NCBI GenBank assembly: GCA_024235715.1
Contig: JACKLW010000007.1
Coordinates: 1 to 64,000 of the forward strand
DNA from: Accumulibacter sp.
Lineage (GTDB): Bacteria; Pseudomonadota; Gammaproteobacteria; Burkholderiales; Rhodocyclaceae
DNA length: 64,000 nucleotides
Reading direction: 5' to 3'
Below, piece by piece: positions 17,078 to 27,401 of the stretch. A program made the translations under genes and the position numbers. Every line of letters starts with the position of its first letter. The first letter of the stretch is position 1. The notes below the pieces were generated by a model. The model saw only the letters and a list, made by a program, of their open reading frames with translations, did no database searches and had not been told where the DNA came from.

Positions 17078-17694
17078 TGCAGCGAATGCGCCGAGTTGCC
17101 GGCACTTGTCGGATCGGGTGGCGACAGCGAGGCCCATTCGTCAATCTTCAGGCGCAGTTCGAGTCCCGTTTCACGTTCGACGAACAGGCGACCGGGCAGC
17201 GCCTGTGGATCGTCGCTGTCGTATTCATAGGCGATGCGCCAGTCTTCGTACTGCAGGCGCAAGGGACGCCCCAGAGGATCGGCAACGATGCGCCCGCCAT
17301 CGGGATTGCGGCCACGTACCCAGTCAGCCAGCTTGTCGAGCGGCAAGGGGTAACCGAGGACCGACTGCAGCAGTGCGTCGGCGCTCGCCGCGTGGCGGAC
17401 CTTGCCGTCAGCGTCGGTCAGGCGGGCGCCCGTGGCGTCGCTGCTGATCTCGGCCATGCCTTGCCCGAGTGGCGAGGAGAGTAACAGTTGGTCGCTGTCG
17501 CCGGCATGGCGCCAGTCCAGCCGTCCGGTGTAGCTTTCGCCTTCCTGGCGCAGCGAAAAGCGGCCGAGCAGCGAAAATGCCTGCAGCGTGTCGCGTGCGG
17601 CGGGCGGCGGGGTATCGCCCGGCGGTGGCACTGTGCTGCAGGCGTTCAGCGCGGTCAGCACGAACAACAGCAGCGCGAAGCACAGCCGTCGCAT
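17074..17694 (-). CDS. lolB: Outer membrane lipoprotein LolB
   Basis: LolB accepts lipoproteins from LolA and inserts them into the outer membrane. From Met at 17694 it has 206 residues: a lipoprotein signal (MRRLCFALLLFVLTALNAC) with lipobox LNAC, then the LolB beta-barrel (FSLLGRFSLRQEGESYTGRLDW, LLSSPLGQGMAEI, YPLPLDKLADWVRGR, WRIAYEYD, LPGRLFVERETGLELRLKIDEW). The upstream extension to 17745 overlaps the end of the TPR gene region and is not needed. It lies between a TPR protein gene and ispE, a conserved trio. Confidence 0.94.
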   Translation of the reverse strand: MRRLCFALLLFVLTALNACSTVPPPGDTPPPAARDTLQAFSLLGRFSLRQEGESYTGRLDWRHAGDSDQLLLSSPLGQGMAEISSDATGARLTDADGKVRHAASADALLQSVLGYPLPLDKLADWVRGRNPDGGRIVADPLGRPLRLQYEDWRIAYEYDSDDPQALPGRLFVERETGLELRLKIDEWASLSPPDPTSAGNSAHSLQ

Positions 17695-17747
17695 GCCCGC
17701 TGCCGATGCCGATGCCAGGTCGGTGTGTGTTGCGGCGTGGTCCAAAC

Positions 17748-19523
17748 TCAGGGCGAAAACCTGGTCAGTGCCTGCCTGACTTCCTCGCTGTCAGGATGCC
17801 GTTTCAGCGCCTCCTGCAGGGTGCGTTGGGCCTCCTCCTTGCGCCCGAGCATCCACAGGACTTCAGCCATGTGGGCCGCGATTTCGGCGTCCGGGCGTTG
17901 CGCGTAGGCGCGCTGCAGGAGGGTCAGCGCGCCTTCGAGGTCGCCTTGCCGGTACGTCACCCAGGCCATGCTGTCGAGAATGAACGGGTCGTTGGGCGCC
18001 AGCTTGAGTGCTTTTTCGATCAGCTGACGCGCTTCCGGCAGCCGCATGTTGCGGTCCGCGTAGGAGTAGCCGAGCGCGTTGTACGCCTGCGCGCTTTGTG
18101 GCTGCAGTTCGATCAGCTTGCGCAAGCGGGTTTCCATGAGTTCCAGGCGGTCAAGGCGTTCGGCCAGCAGGGCAGTCTCATAGAGCAGTTCCGGTTGCTC
18201 GGGTTGTTTGCCGAGTTCGTGGTCCAGCAAGGCAAATGCCGCCTCGGTCTGCTTCGCGTCTCGCAGCAGGGCCGCTTCGGCGATCGACAACTGGACGCGC
18301 AACTGCGGGTAACGGTCCGCCGCAGCACCGAGTTCATTTCTCGCCTGGTCGAGCTTGCCCTGCCGGGAGAGGATGGCGGCTCTGCGAATCTGCGCCGGAA
18401 GGTAGTGCTCGCCCGCGCCAACCTGCTGATAATAGGCCAGCGCCTCGTCGTAGCGCCGGCCTTCTTCGGCCACCTGGCCAAGGTAGTAGTAGGGCGCGCT
18501 CTTGTCAGGGACGTCGAGTGTGACCAGGTGCTTGAGCTGCGCCTCGGCGAGCACCGGGTCGTTTTCCTGGAGGGCAAGGATGGCGACCGGGAAGACCACG
18601 TCCGGGTTGTCCGGATCGGCCAGCAACAACTGCTCGAACAGCCGCTTGGCTTCGCCATAGCGCTTCTCGCTCACCAGGGCGCGCGCCAGTTGCAGTTGGG
18701 CATCGCGCGCCTGCGGATTCTTCTCGACAAAGACCTGCAGCGAGGAGATGGCCTCGGCAGGCGACTTGCGTGCCAGCAACTGTGCTTCCAGCAGGGCGCC
18801 GATCTGCCAATCCGGGCGCAGGTCGAGTGCTTGCCGCGCTTCCGCGAGTGCGCGGTCGTTTTCACCAGCCGCGCTGGCAGCGACGGCAACAGCGTAGTGC
18901 GCTTCGGGAAACTCCTGGAAGGGTTCGCACACCTGGCTGATCAGTTGCAGGACGGCCTTGCGGTTCGGGCTGCGGGCAAACATCCGGTTGAGTGCCAGCA
19001 GGTTCCCGGGCAGTGACACCTTGTCGGCCTCGAGCATCCTGATCAGGCGCGGCGCCAGACCATTGAACTGATTGGTCATGATCAGCACGCCGACCAATAC
19101 CTGCTGCGCGCGTTTCGAGTCCGGATCGACCTGTGCCCACAGGCGTGCAAGTTCGAGTACCCGGTCAAAGCGACGCGCGTAACCCGCCACTTCGATCGCG
19201 CGTTCGAGGATCCCGGGGTCGCGCGTCCGCACCGCCAGGTCGGCGTAGGCCTGACTCGCGAACTCGCTGCGTCCTCGCTGCAACGCGACTTCGGCAAGCA
19301 GCACCTGGTATACGATCTGCCCGGTCAGTTCCTTGCTGTCCGGGACGTCGGGGATCGGTGCAGGCGACTGCGGCAGCGCGCTCTTCGGCGCCCGGCCGGT
19401 CGGCTTCGGCGCCTTGGCCGGTCTGGTCTGCTTGCCTGCCGTCGCCTCTCCGGCCGCTTGCGCAGGCGTGCCGAGGGCAAGCGCCAGGGCGGCGCAGAGG
19501 AGCGTGCTGATGATCGGTTTCAT
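17748..19523 (-). CDS. Periplasmic tetratricopeptide repeat protein
   Basis: The protein has 591 residues. A signal peptide (1-23, STLLCAALALALGTPAQA) and a Pro/Lys-rich linker (25-60) are followed by TPR units to the C-terminus (for example LELARLWAQVDPDSKRAQQV, AEAQLKHLVTLDVPDKSAPYYYLGQ, LPEARQLIEKALKLAPNDPFIL, LEGALTLLQRAYAQRPDAEI). The TPR protein/lolB/ispE order is common in betaproteobacteria. The product is usually annotated only as a TPR protein and may be an envelope scaffold. No catalytic motif is seen. Confidence 0.92.
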   Translation of the reverse strand: MKPIISTLLCAALALALGTPAQAAGEATAGKQTRPAKAPKPTGRAPKSALPQSPAPIPDVPDSKELTGQIVYQVLLAEVALQRGRSEFASQAYADLAVRTRDPGILERAIEVAGYARRFDRVLELARLWAQVDPDSKRAQQVLVGVLIMTNQFNGLAPRLIRMLEADKVSLPGNLLALNRMFARSPNRKAVLQLISQVCEPFQEFPEAHYAVAVAASAAGENDRALAEARQALDLRPDWQIGALLEAQLLARKSPAEAISSLQVFVEKNPQARDAQLQLARALVSEKRYGEAKRLFEQLLLADPDNPDVVFPVAILALQENDPVLAEAQLKHLVTLDVPDKSAPYYYLGQVAEEGRRYDEALAYYQQVGAGEHYLPAQIRRAAILSRQGKLDQARNELGAAADRYPQLRVQLSIAEAALLRDAKQTEAAFALLDHELGKQPEQPELLYETALLAERLDRLELMETRLRKLIELQPQSAQAYNALGYSYADRNMRLPEARQLIEKALKLAPNDPFILDSMAWVTYRQGDLEGALTLLQRAYAQRPDAEIAAHMAEVLWMLGRKEEAQRTLQEALKRHPDSEEVRQALTRFSP

Positions 19524-19620
19524 GGTTTCCTTGCTTGCTGCAAACAGTTACAGGAGTTGACGGGGGAGATTGCGTCATAATTCCTGCCGCGCATGTTATG
19601 GACTTTTCGGGGTAGCAGCA

Positions 19621-20448
19621 ATGCCGGAACTGCCGGAAGTTGAAGTGAGTCGCCAGGGGTTGCTCCCGCATCTGTCCGGCCAGACCATCGTCGGGACCGT
19701 CGTGCGCACGCCGAGACTGCGCCACGAGATCCCGGTCGGGCTCGATTCGCGGCTCTCCGGCCTGCAGGTAGACGCCATCTTGCGGCGCGGCAAGTACCTG
19801 CTGCTCGACTGCGCCAGCAAACGCGGGGGTGGCTGGCTGCTGATTCACCTCGGCATGTCGGGCAGTCTGCGCTTGGTGCCACCGGCGACACCGGCACAGA
19901 AGCACGATCACGTGGACCTCGTTTTCAAAAACACGGTCATGCGTCTGCGCGATCCGCGGCGCTTCGGCGCGCTGCTCTGGCACGAAGGCGCCGAGGTCGG
20001 AGCGCATCCTGCCCTTGCTGCTCTCGGTATCGAACCACTCTCTGACGCTTTCAGCGGCGACTGGCTGCATGCGGCGACACGCGGGCGGCGGATGCCGGTG
20101 AAGCCCCTCTTGATGGACAGTCGTCTGGTCGTTGGTATCGGCAACATCTATGCCGCAGAAAGTCTCTTTCGCGCCGGGATATCACCGCTGCGCGGCGCCG
20201 GCCGGATCAGTCTGCAGCGCTACCGGATATTGACCGGCGCGATCCGTTCGACGCTGGAAGCGTCAATCGCTGCCGGCGGCAGCACGGTGCGTGATTACGT
20301 GCACAGTGATGGTGGCGCGGGGTGCTTCCAGCTGGCGTGTGCGGTCTATGATCGCAGGGGCCAGCCCTGCCCGGTGTGCATGACGCCGATACGCACCACC
20401 CGACAGGCTGGCAGGTCGACCTTTTACTGCCCGACCTGTCAGCGTTGA
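19621..20448 (+). CDS. mutM: Formamidopyrimidine-DNA glycosylase
   Basis: This enzyme removes 8-oxoguanine and formamidopyrimidines and nicks the DNA. The start at 19621 gives MPELPEVEVSRQGL, with the catalytic Pro2 and Glu3 exactly at the N-terminus, which rules out the longer frame from 19570. Other marks: Lys in RRGKYLLLD, HLGMSGSLRL, GIGNIYAAESLF, and a C-terminal zinc finger (CPVC ... FYCPTC). It has 275 residues, normal length. It is transcribed divergently from the TPR-lolB-ispE block. Confidence 0.97.
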   Translation: MPELPEVEVSRQGLLPHLSGQTIVGTVVRTPRLRHEIPVGLDSRLSGLQVDAILRRGKYLLLDCASKRGGGWLLIHLGMSGSLRLVPPATPAQKHDHVDLVFKNTVMRLRDPRRFGALLWHEGAEVGAHPALAALGIEPLSDAFSGDWLHAATRGRRMPVKPLLMDSRLVVGIGNIYAAESLFRAGISPLRGAGRISLQRYRILTGAIRSTLEASIAAGGSTVRDYVHSDGGAGCFQLACAVYDRRGQPCPVCMTPIRTTRQAGRSTFYCPTCQR

Positions 20449-20548
20449 GCGAGCTGGCGCATGGCCTTTGCCGGCAGCAGTCGCATGTCGCTGATTGCTC
20501 TTGGTTTCATGATAGAGTGAAGCCCTCTCTGTTGCGCTGGAACTGGCC

Positions 20549-22504
20549 GTGACGCTTGCTCAACATTTTGCAGCCTATAGCGAATGGCGTTCCGAGCTGT
20601 CCGCTGTCCTCGGGAAGTTCTCGGCCTGGCTGGTCGACAACGAGCTTACCGACGCCCACACCGATCGACGCGTCGCGCAGCTGCTCGACAAGCTGCGTGA
20701 GGATCGTTTGCATGTCGCCTTCGTCGCCGAGTTCTCGCGCGGCAAGTCCGAGCTGATCAACGCCATCTTCTTCGCGGAATACGGCAGTCGCATTCTGCCG
20801 TCGACGCCGGGTCGTACGACGATGTGTCCGACCGAGCTGATGTTCGACGCCAGCAAGGCGCCCTCGATCGAGTTGCTGCCGATCGAAAGCCGGGAGTCCG
20901 GTGGCAGTATCAGCGAGTTCAAGCGCTTCAACGACGAGTGGACCATTGTGCCGCTCGACACCGACTCGGCCAGCGCGATGCAGGAGGCGTTGCGGCAGGT
21001 GAGCGAAGTGATCCGGGTCGGGCGCGGCGTCGCGGAGAGTCTCGGTTTTACCATCGAGGACGGCGATACTGCGGTGTTCCGCGTCGACGAGGATGGCTGC
21101 GTCGAGATTCCGCGCTGGCGGCACGCAATCATCAATTTCCCGCACCCGCTGCTCAAGCAGGGGTTGGTCATTCTCGATACGCCAGGTCTGAACGCGATTG
21201 GTACCGAGCCGGAATTGACCTTGTCCCTGCTGCCCAACGCGCACGCCGTGCTGTTCATTCTGGCCGCCGACACCGGCGTCACGCAGTCCGACCTCACCGT
21301 CTGGCGCGAGCACATTGCCACCCTGGGCGGCCGCAAGAAAGGTCGTATCGTCGTCCTGAACAAGATCGACAGCCTTTGGGACGATCTCAAATCACGGCCG
21401 GAGATCGACGCCGAGATCGCCAGGCAGGTCGACAGCTGCGCGTGGACGCTGGCCTTGCCGGAACATCAGATCTTTCCCGTTTCGGCGCAAAAGGCCTTGC
21501 TTGCCAAGATCAACGACGATCAGCAGTTGCTCGAGCGCAGTCGCCTGTCCGAGCTGGAATTTGCGCTGTCCGAAGAACTGATTCCGGCCAAGCAGGAAAT
21601 CGTTCGCGACAATACCGACAGCGAGTTTGCCGATTGCTACCGGAGTACGCGCGGCCTGCTCGAGTCGCGCCTCGTGGGTTTGCGCGAGCAACTCGTCGAG
21701 CTCACCGAGCTGCGTGGCAAGAACAAGGGTGTCGTCGAGTACATGATGGGCAAGGTGCGCGTCGAGAAGGAGGAATTCGAAGCCGGTCTGCAGCGCTACT
21801 ACGCTGTCCGCAGCGTCTTTTCACAGTTGACCAACAACCTGTTTGCGCACCTCGGGCTGGATGCACTACGCCTGCTGACCAACAGTACGCGCGAGACCAT
21901 GGTCAATGCGACCTTCTCGATCACGTTTTCCGGAGCGATGAAGCATTTCTTCGACGTCTCGCGTGGCAATCTCGGCAGATCGCGGGCCGAAGTCAAGGAG
22001 ATCGCGACCATGATGGAGGTCATCTACAAGAAGTTCGCCGTCGAACATGGCCTCAAGCTGGGTACGCCGGTTGCCTTTTCGCTGCGCCGCTACGAAAGGG
22101 AAATCAATCGTCTCGATCAATGGTGCAGCACTCACATCAACTCGATGTTGCAGCTGCTGACCCACGAAAAATCGCAGCTCACGCAGCGCTTCTTCGAAGA
22201 GGTCTCGGTGCAGGTGAGAAAGACTTTCGAACACGCCAATCGTGATGCCGAGTCCTGGCTGAAGGCGATCATGGCGCCGATGGAGATCCAGATTCGTGAG
22301 CACCAGATCCAGCTGAAGCGCAGGCTCGAGAGTATCAAGCGCATCCACCAGGCGACCGATACGCTGGAAGAGCGCATCGAGGAACTGGTCCACGTCGAAA
22401 ACAGCCTGCTGTCGCAGATGCAGGTCCTTTCCGATATCGGCGACGGGATTCGCGCTGTCCTGCAGCGGACGGTGAGCAGCACCGAGGCACGCAGCGCGGC
22501 CTGA
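20549..22504 (+). CDS. Dynamin-family GTPase
   Basis: The protein has 651 residues with a GTG start. GTPase motifs: P-loop AEFSRGKSELINAIFF, switch II LVILDTPGLNAIGTE, and VVLNKIDSLWDD for guanine recognition. After the G domain the protein is largely helical, with heptad-like stretches (AGLQRYYAVRSVFSQL, EIQIREHQIQLKRRLESIKR, TDTLEERIEELVHVENSLLSQM), as in bacterial dynamin-like proteins. These remodel membranes or respond to envelope stress, but the role here is unknown. It stands alone between mutM and miaA (convergent). No obvious transmembrane paddle is visible, though VNATFSITFSGAMKHFF is somewhat hydrophobic. Confidence 0.88.
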   Translation: MTLAQHFAAYSEWRSELSAVLGKFSAWLVDNELTDAHTDRRVAQLLDKLREDRLHVAFVAEFSRGKSELINAIFFAEYGSRILPSTPGRTTMCPTELMFDASKAPSIELLPIESRESGGSISEFKRFNDEWTIVPLDTDSASAMQEALRQVSEVIRVGRGVAESLGFTIEDGDTAVFRVDEDGCVEIPRWRHAIINFPHPLLKQGLVILDTPGLNAIGTEPELTLSLLPNAHAVLFILAADTGVTQSDLTVWREHIATLGGRKKGRIVVLNKIDSLWDDLKSRPEIDAEIARQVDSCAWTLALPEHQIFPVSAQKALLAKINDDQQLLERSRLSELEFALSEELIPAKQEIVRDNTDSEFADCYRSTRGLLESRLVGLREQLVELTELRGKNKGVVEYMMGKVRVEKEEFEAGLQRYYAVRSVFSQLTNNLFAHLGLDALRLLTNSTRETMVNATFSITFSGAMKHFFDVSRGNLGRSRAEVKEIATMMEVIYKKFAVEHGLKLGTPVAFSLRRYEREINRLDQWCSTHINSMLQLLTHEKSQLTQRFFEEVSVQVRKTFEHANRDAESWLKAIMAPMEIQIREHQIQLKRRLESIKRIHQATDTLEERIEELVHVENSLLSQMQVLSDIGDGIRAVLQRTVSSTEARSAA

Positions 22505-22531
22505 GCAGCAGCGCTGGCCGCTTCTTCTGCG

Positions 22532-23497
22532 TCAGCAAGCGAATATGTGAGCGACTTTTCTGATCACCAGGGCATCGACATTGGCTGCCAGGCAATCGAC
22601 GATCTCGGGCCGCAAGCTGTTGCCGATCCAGGTGATCTGTCGCTTGGCCAACTGCCGGGTCGCGTAGATGCCGCGATCACGCAGCTCGCTGCGCGGTGCC
22701 AGGCCCTCCTGCACTTCCCATACCTGCCGGTAGCCGACACAACGCATCGACGGTAGCGCGGCGTGCAGGCGGTAGCGCTGGCGCAGCATCGTCACTTCCG
22801 CTTCCAGCCCGGTGTCGAGCATGGCGACGAACCGTTCGGCGATGCGTTGGTGCAGGAGCGCGCGGTCGGCAGGCAGCAGACCGATCGCCGCGAAGCGATA
22901 GGGCGGCGGGCTCTGTTTCTCGCCGGCGGCGAGCAGTGCGGACAGTGGCCGGCCGCTGAGACGGAATACCTCGAGTGCGCGCTGGATGCGCTGGGCGTCC
23001 GTGCTGTGCAGACGTGCCGCCGTTGCCGGGTCGACGTGCTCCAGCTCTGCGTGCAGCGCCGGCCAGCCGCGGGCCTCGGCTTCGCGATCGATCGCCGCAC
23101 GCGTCGCCGGGTCGGCCTGCGGCAGGTCGGCCAGGCCTTCGAGCAGCGCCTTGAAATAGAGCATGCTGCCGCCGACGAGAAGGGGGACACGGCCGCGTGC
23201 GCTGATCTCGGCCATTGCCGCCAGCGCGTCGGCGCGAAAGCGTGCTGCCGAGTAGGCCTCGGTCGGCGGGATCAGGTCGATCAGCCGGTGCGGGAATCGC
23301 GCCAGTGTCGCCGCGTCGGGTTTGGCGGTGCCGATGTCCATGTCGCGAAAGACCTGCGCCGAGTCGACGCTGATCAGTTCGACCGGGAAACGACGTGCCA
23401 GGGCCATGGCCAGCGCCGTCTTGCCGCTGGCTGTCGGCCCCATCAGCAGGATCGCCGGTGGTCGTCGTTGCGCAGACCCTGCGGCGTCGTCGCTCAT
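22532..23497 (-). CDS. miaA: tRNA dimethylallyltransferase
   Basis: MiaA adds the dimethylallyl group to A37 of tRNAs reading U-starting codons. It has 321 residues. Motifs: P-loop [35 protein letters not shown], the [15 protein letters not shown] loop, [18 protein letters not shown] and the C-terminal CVGYRQVWE and [13 protein letters not shown]. It overlaps the mutL stop by ATGA, as in many proteobacteria where mutL-miaA(-hfq) are linked; here hfq is 18 kb away. Confidence 0.97.
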   Translation of the reverse strand: MSDDAAGSAQRRPPAILLMGPTASGKTALAMALARRFPVELISVDSAQVFRDMDIGTAKPDAATLARFPHRLIDLIPPTEAYSAARFRADALAAMAEISARGRVPLLVGGSMLYFKALLEGLADLPQADPATRAAIDREAEARGWPALHAELEHVDPATAARLHSTDAQRIQRALEVFRLSGRPLSALLAAGEKQSPPPYRFAAIGLLPADRALLHQRIAERFVAMLDTGLEAEVTMLRQRYRLHAALPSMRCVGYRQVWEVQEGLAPRSELRDRGIYATRQLAKRQITWIGNSLRPEIVDCLAANVDALVIRKVAHIFAC

Positions 23498-25365
23498 CGA
23501 CCGCGCATGAAGTGGCGGTCGAGCTCGGCCATCGTCAGCTGGGTCCAGGTCGGGCGGCCATGGTTGCAGTGGTCGGCACGATCGGTCTCTTCCATCTGCC
23601 GCAGCAGCGCATTCATTTCGGCCACCGACAACAGGCGGCGGGCGCGCACCGCGCCGTGGCAGGCCATGCCGGCGAGGAACTCGTTGCGGCGCGCGGTGAG
23701 CAGCTCGCTGACGCCGTGCTCGCGCAACTCGTCGAGCAGCGTACGCGCCAGGGTTGCCGGGTCGGCTGCCTGCAGCAGCGCCGGAACCCGTCTCACCACA
23801 AGTTGGCGGGGCCCCATCGGCGCCAGGTCGAAGCCGAGCCTCCGCAGCGCGTCGCCGTGTTCCTCGGCTGTGGCGATGTCGATCGCCTCGGCGCCGAAGA
23901 CCGCGGGAATCAGCAGCGCCTGGCTTGCCATCTGCTGCTCGGAAAACGCCACCTTGAGCTTCTCGTAGAGGATGCGCTCGTGCGCTGCGTGCATGTCCAC
24001 GACCACCAGCCCCTGGCTGTTCTGGGCCAGAATATAGACGCCGTGCAACTGGGCGAGGGCGTAGCCGAGTGGAGGTAAGTCGTTTTCCGTGGCTGGAGCG
24101 TGTGCCGGCGTGCCGTCCAGTCCGTCGTCGGGCGCGTGCGCCGCGCCGACAAACGCCAGGTAGGCGCTCATAGTGCCCGCGCTGTTCGGCTCGCCGACCT
24201 GCAGGGTTCCCTGGTAGGGCGCCCGGGCGCCGGAGAAGGCTGCAGCGCCGGCTTCCGACGACGGTGCTGCTGCGCGTTCCGGCCAGCGCGACTGGTCGGC
24301 GTATGGAAGCGGCCGGGCTTCTCCGCCGCCAAGCGCGGCCGACGGCGTAGACAGCAGGCGCTGCACGGCGTGAAAGACGAACTGGTGTACGGCGCGCGCG
24401 TCGCGGAAGCGGACTTCGGTCTTCTGCGGATGCACATTGACGTCCACCGTCGCCGGGTCGATCTCGAGGAACACGCAGTAAGCCGGATACCGGCTGCCGT
24501 GCAACTGGTCCTGGTAAGCCTCGCGCAGCGCATGCACCAGCAGCTTGTCACGGACGAAGCGGCCGTTCACGTAACAGTACTGGGCGTCATTGCGGGCCTT
24601 CGAGTAGGCCGGCAGTGCGCAGAAGCCGGATACGCGCAGCGGTCCGGCGAGTGCGTCCAGAGGGCGCGATTCAGCCAGGAAGTCGCCGCCGAGGATGGCC
24701 CCGACACGACTGCGGGCATCGCTCTGCTGCAGGTGCAGACTGACGCGGCCGTTGTGCGACAGCGTGAAGCCGACGTCGGGGTGGGCCAGCGCGATGCGCT
24801 TGACCGCCTCAGCGCAATGCGCGAACTCGGTGGCGTCGGATTTGAGGAATTTGCGGCGTGCCGGTGTGTTGTAGTAGAGGTCACGCATTTCGACGACCGT
24901 GCCGGCGAGCAGGGCGGTCGGCTCGGGTGCCGCCCCCGGCTCGGCACGCAGTTGCCAGGCGTGCCCTGGCGGTCCGTTTCCCGGCTCGCCCTGGCGGCGA
25001 CTGCTCAGCGCGACGCGTGCGACGCCGGCGATCGATGCCAGCGCTTCACCGCGAAAGCCAAGAGTGCCTACGCGTTCGAGGTCGTCGAGCGAACGGATTT
25101 TCGACGTGGCGTGGCGGGTGAGGGCCAGCGGCAGTTCGTCGCGCGCGATGCCGGCGCCGTCGTCGCTGACGCGGATCAGCTTGATGCCGCCTTCTTCGAG
25201 CTGGATCTGGATTGTCGAGCTGCCCGCGTCGAGGGCGTTTTCGAGCAGTTCCTTGAGTACCGAAGCCGGACGGTCGACGACTTCGCCGGCGGCGATCTGG
25301 CTGATCAGCAGATCGGGCAGCAGGTGGATGGCGGCTGGCGCGGGTGTCGCGGTTGTTGCGGGCAT
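23494..25365 (-). CDS. mutL: DNA mismatch repair protein MutL
   Basis: The protein has 623 residues from Met at 25365 ([10 protein letters not shown]); the open frame upstream to 25503 is high-GC noise. The N-terminal GHKL ATPase shows [30 protein letters not shown] and [13 protein letters not shown] proline/alanine-rich linker (about 345-430) leads to the dimerisation domain. That domain carries the endonuclease-type motif [12 protein letters not shown] plus ACHGAVRA and CNHGRP, so this MutL probably nicks DNA itself, as in bacteria without MutH. It is followed by miaA with an ATGA overlap. Confidence 0.96.
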   Translation of the reverse strand: MPATTATPAPAAIHLLPDLLISQIAAGEVVDRPASVLKELLENALDAGSSTIQIQLEEGGIKLIRVSDDGAGIARDELPLALTRHATSKIRSLDDLERVGTLGFRGEALASIAGVARVALSSRRQGEPGNGPPGHAWQLRAEPGAAPEPTALLAGTVVEMRDLYYNTPARRKFLKSDATEFAHCAEAVKRIALAHPDVGFTLSHNGRVSLHLQQSDARSRVGAILGGDFLAESRPLDALAGPLRVSGFCALPAYSKARNDAQYCYVNGRFVRDKLLVHALREAYQDQLHGSRYPAYCVFLEIDPATVDVNVHPQKTEVRFRDARAVHQFVFHAVQRLLSTPSAALGGGEARPLPYADQSRWPERAAAPSSEAGAAAFSGARAPYQGTLQVGEPNSAGTMSAYLAFVGAAHAPDDGLDGTPAHAPATENDLPPLGYALAQLHGVYILAQNSQGLVVVDMHAAHERILYEKLKVAFSEQQMASQALLIPAVFGAEAIDIATAEEHGDALRRLGFDLAPMGPRQLVVRRVPALLQAADPATLARTLLDELREHGVSELLTARRNEFLAGMACHGAVRARRLLSVAEMNALLRQMEETDRADHCNHGRPTWTQLTMAELDRHFMRGR

Positions 25366-25703
25366 ACAGCGATTATCCCACGGCCGTCGTGGCGGAAGTG
25401 AACGGCCCGCTCGCGCCGGTATCGGCGTGTCGCGCTGGCCGCGCTTGCGGCGTCCATCTTTCGGCGGGCTGCGCAGGGGGGCGGCCGCAACGAGCGCGTG
25501 CACGGGCCTGCCTGATCGCCGCCGGGCAATCTCAAGTAGAATGTGCCGCCTGACAATTGCAAACGGACATGACGCGTCGAGACGCCCGTGATCATGAAGG
25601 TCATGACCGTTTCCTCATTCCCGATTCCTCTCTCGCCTCGGGGAGAAGTGAATACGTGAGTCGCGGACGCGGCTTTCACGGTACGAGATCAAGAGCACAG
25701 CGC
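25366..25703. other. Divergent intergenic region between mutL and coaBC
   Basis: These 338 bases should hold the promoters of both genes. It is less GC-rich toward coaBC. Frames crossing it are extensions of mutL and coaBC or their shadows. I see no RNA gene or strong consensus promoter. Confidence 0.4.
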
Positions 25704-26900
25704 ATGGAACTGGCAGGAAAACGCATCGTCCTCGGCGTCACCGGCGGCATTGCTGCCTACAAGGCGGCCGAACTGGTCCGCCTGCTGACCGGGGAAGGCG
25801 CCACCGTGCAGGTGGTAATGAGCGAAGCGGCGGCACGTTTCGTCACCCCGGTCACTTTTCAGGCGCTGTCCGGCCGGCCGGTGTTCACCGATCAGTGGGA
25901 TCCGCGGGTAGCCAACAACATGGCGCACATCGATCTGTCGCGTGCCGCGGACCTGCTGCTGATCGCTCCGGCATCGGCTGATTTTCTCGCCAAGCTCGCC
26001 AACGGGCTGGCTGACGATCTGCTGACCACTCTGGTCCTGGCGCGCGACTGCCCCTTGCTGGTGGCGCCGGCGATGAACCGCCAGATGTGGGAGAACCCCG
26101 CCACCGCACGCAATATCGCCACCCTGCGCACTGACGGCGTGGCCATCGTCGGCCCCGGAAGTGGCGACCAGGCCTGCGGCGAGAGCGGGCCGGGGCGGAT
26201 GCTGGAAGCGGAGGAAATCCTGGCCTGCACGGTCGCGCACTTTCAGCCGAAGCTGCTGGCCGGCAAACGGGTATTGCTCACCGCCGGGCCGACCTTTGAA
26301 GCCATCGACCCGGTGCGTGGCATCACCAATCTGTCGACCGGGAAGATGGGCTATGCGATCAGCCGTGCGGCGCAGGAAGCGGGCGCCCGGGTGACGCTGA
26401 TCTCCGGCCCTGTCTGCCTGCCCTGTCCGGTCGGCGTCAGCCGCGTTTCGGTGAGCAGCGCCTTGCAGATGCACGCGGCGGTCCTCGGGCAGATCGCCGA
26501 GAACGACGTCTTCATTGCCGTGGCGGCAGTCGCCGACTACCGGCCGGCACGGTTCGTCGGCCAGAAAATAAAGAAACGCCTGCAGGCCGCACCGCCGACG
26601 ATCGAGCTGGTGGCGAATCCGGACATTCTTGGCGAGGTCGCCGCGCTTCCCCGTCCGCCGCTTTGCGTCGGCTTTGCAGCCGAAAGCGAGAACCTTGCCG
26701 AGTATGCCGAAAGCAAGCGGCGCAGCAAGAAGATCCCCTTGATCGTCGGCAACCTGATCGAGGATGGCTTTGCCGGCGACCGCAACACGCTGGTGCTGTT
26801 TGACGACGATGGCCAGCATCCCCTGCCACCAGCGCCGAAGATCGACCTGGCGCGCCAACTGGTGGCACGCATCGCCGACTTGCTGGAGAAAACCCGATGA
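25704..26900 (+). CDS. coaBC: Bifunctional phosphopantothenoylcysteine decarboxylase / phosphopantothenate-cysteine ligase
   Basis: This enzyme carries out two steps of coenzyme A synthesis. It has 398 residues from Met at 25704 ([20 protein letters not shown]). CoaC part (1-190): [14 protein letters not shown]-like flavin site, [29 protein letters not shown], and the substrate-flap Cys in [11 protein letters not shown]. CoaB part (190-398): [24 protein letters not shown], the AAVADYRP block and [10 protein letters not shown]. It overlaps dut by ATGA, the usual dfp-dut pair. Confidence 0.97.
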   Translation: MELAGKRIVLGVTGGIAAYKAAELVRLLTGEGATVQVVMSEAAARFVTPVTFQALSGRPVFTDQWDPRVANNMAHIDLSRAADLLLIAPASADFLAKLANGLADDLLTTLVLARDCPLLVAPAMNRQMWENPATARNIATLRTDGVAIVGPGSGDQACGESGPGRMLEAEEILACTVAHFQPKLLAGKRVLLTAGPTFEAIDPVRGITNLSTGKMGYAISRAAQEAGARVTLISGPVCLPCPVGVSRVSVSSALQMHAAVLGQIAENDVFIAVAAVADYRPARFVGQKIKKRLQAAPPTIELVANPDILGEVAALPRPPLCVGFAAESENLAEYAESKRRSKKIPLIVGNLIEDGFAGDRNTLVLFDDDGQHPLPPAPKIDLARQLVARIADLLEKTR

Positions 26901-27361
26901 ATGTCGCTGGAGAGGTGGCAGTGGATATCAAGCTGCTCGACCCGCGCCTGCGCGACAATCCGCCGCACTATGCCAGCGCCGGCTCGGCCGGGCTGGACCT
27001 GCGCGCCTGTGTCGCCGCGCCGCTGCAGATCGCGCCGGGGGAAACGGTACTAATTCCGACCGGGCTGGCGATTCATCTCGCCGACCCGGGTCTCGCCGCG
27101 ATGATCCTGCCGCGCTCGGGTCTTGGGCATAAGCACGGCATCGTTCTCGGCAATCTGGTCGGGCTGATCGATTCCGACTATCAGGGCGAGCTGATGGTGT
27201 CGACCTGGAACCGCGGCAGCGAGCCATTCACGCTGCAGCCGCTCGACCGCCTGGCGCAACTGGTGGTCGTCCCGGTCCTGCGGATGGCGTTCAACGTCGT
27301 CGAGGATTTTTCCGCCAGCACGCGTGGAGAGGGCGGTTTCGGCAGCACCGGCCGCTCCTGA
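26897..27361 (+). CDS. dut: Deoxyuridine 5'-triphosphate nucleotidohydrolase
   Basis: dUTPase cleaves dUTP to dUMP and pyrophosphate, keeping uracil out of DNA and feeding thymidylate synthesis. It has 154 residues with all five trimeric-dUTPase motifs: [43 protein letters not shown] and the C-terminal [10 protein letters not shown] arm. It is translationally coupled to coaBC. Confidence 0.97.
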   Translation: MNVAGEVAVDIKLLDPRLRDNPPHYASAGSAGLDLRACVAAPLQIAPGETVLIPTGLAIHLADPGLAAMILPRSGLGHKHGIVLGNLVGLIDSDYQGELMVSTWNRGSEPFTLQPLDRLAQLVVVPVLRMAFNVVEDFSASTRGEGGFGSTGRS

Positions 27362-27401
27362 GCGCGAGCGGAGCGTACGAAGCGCCGCTCGACAGTGCAG
27401 G

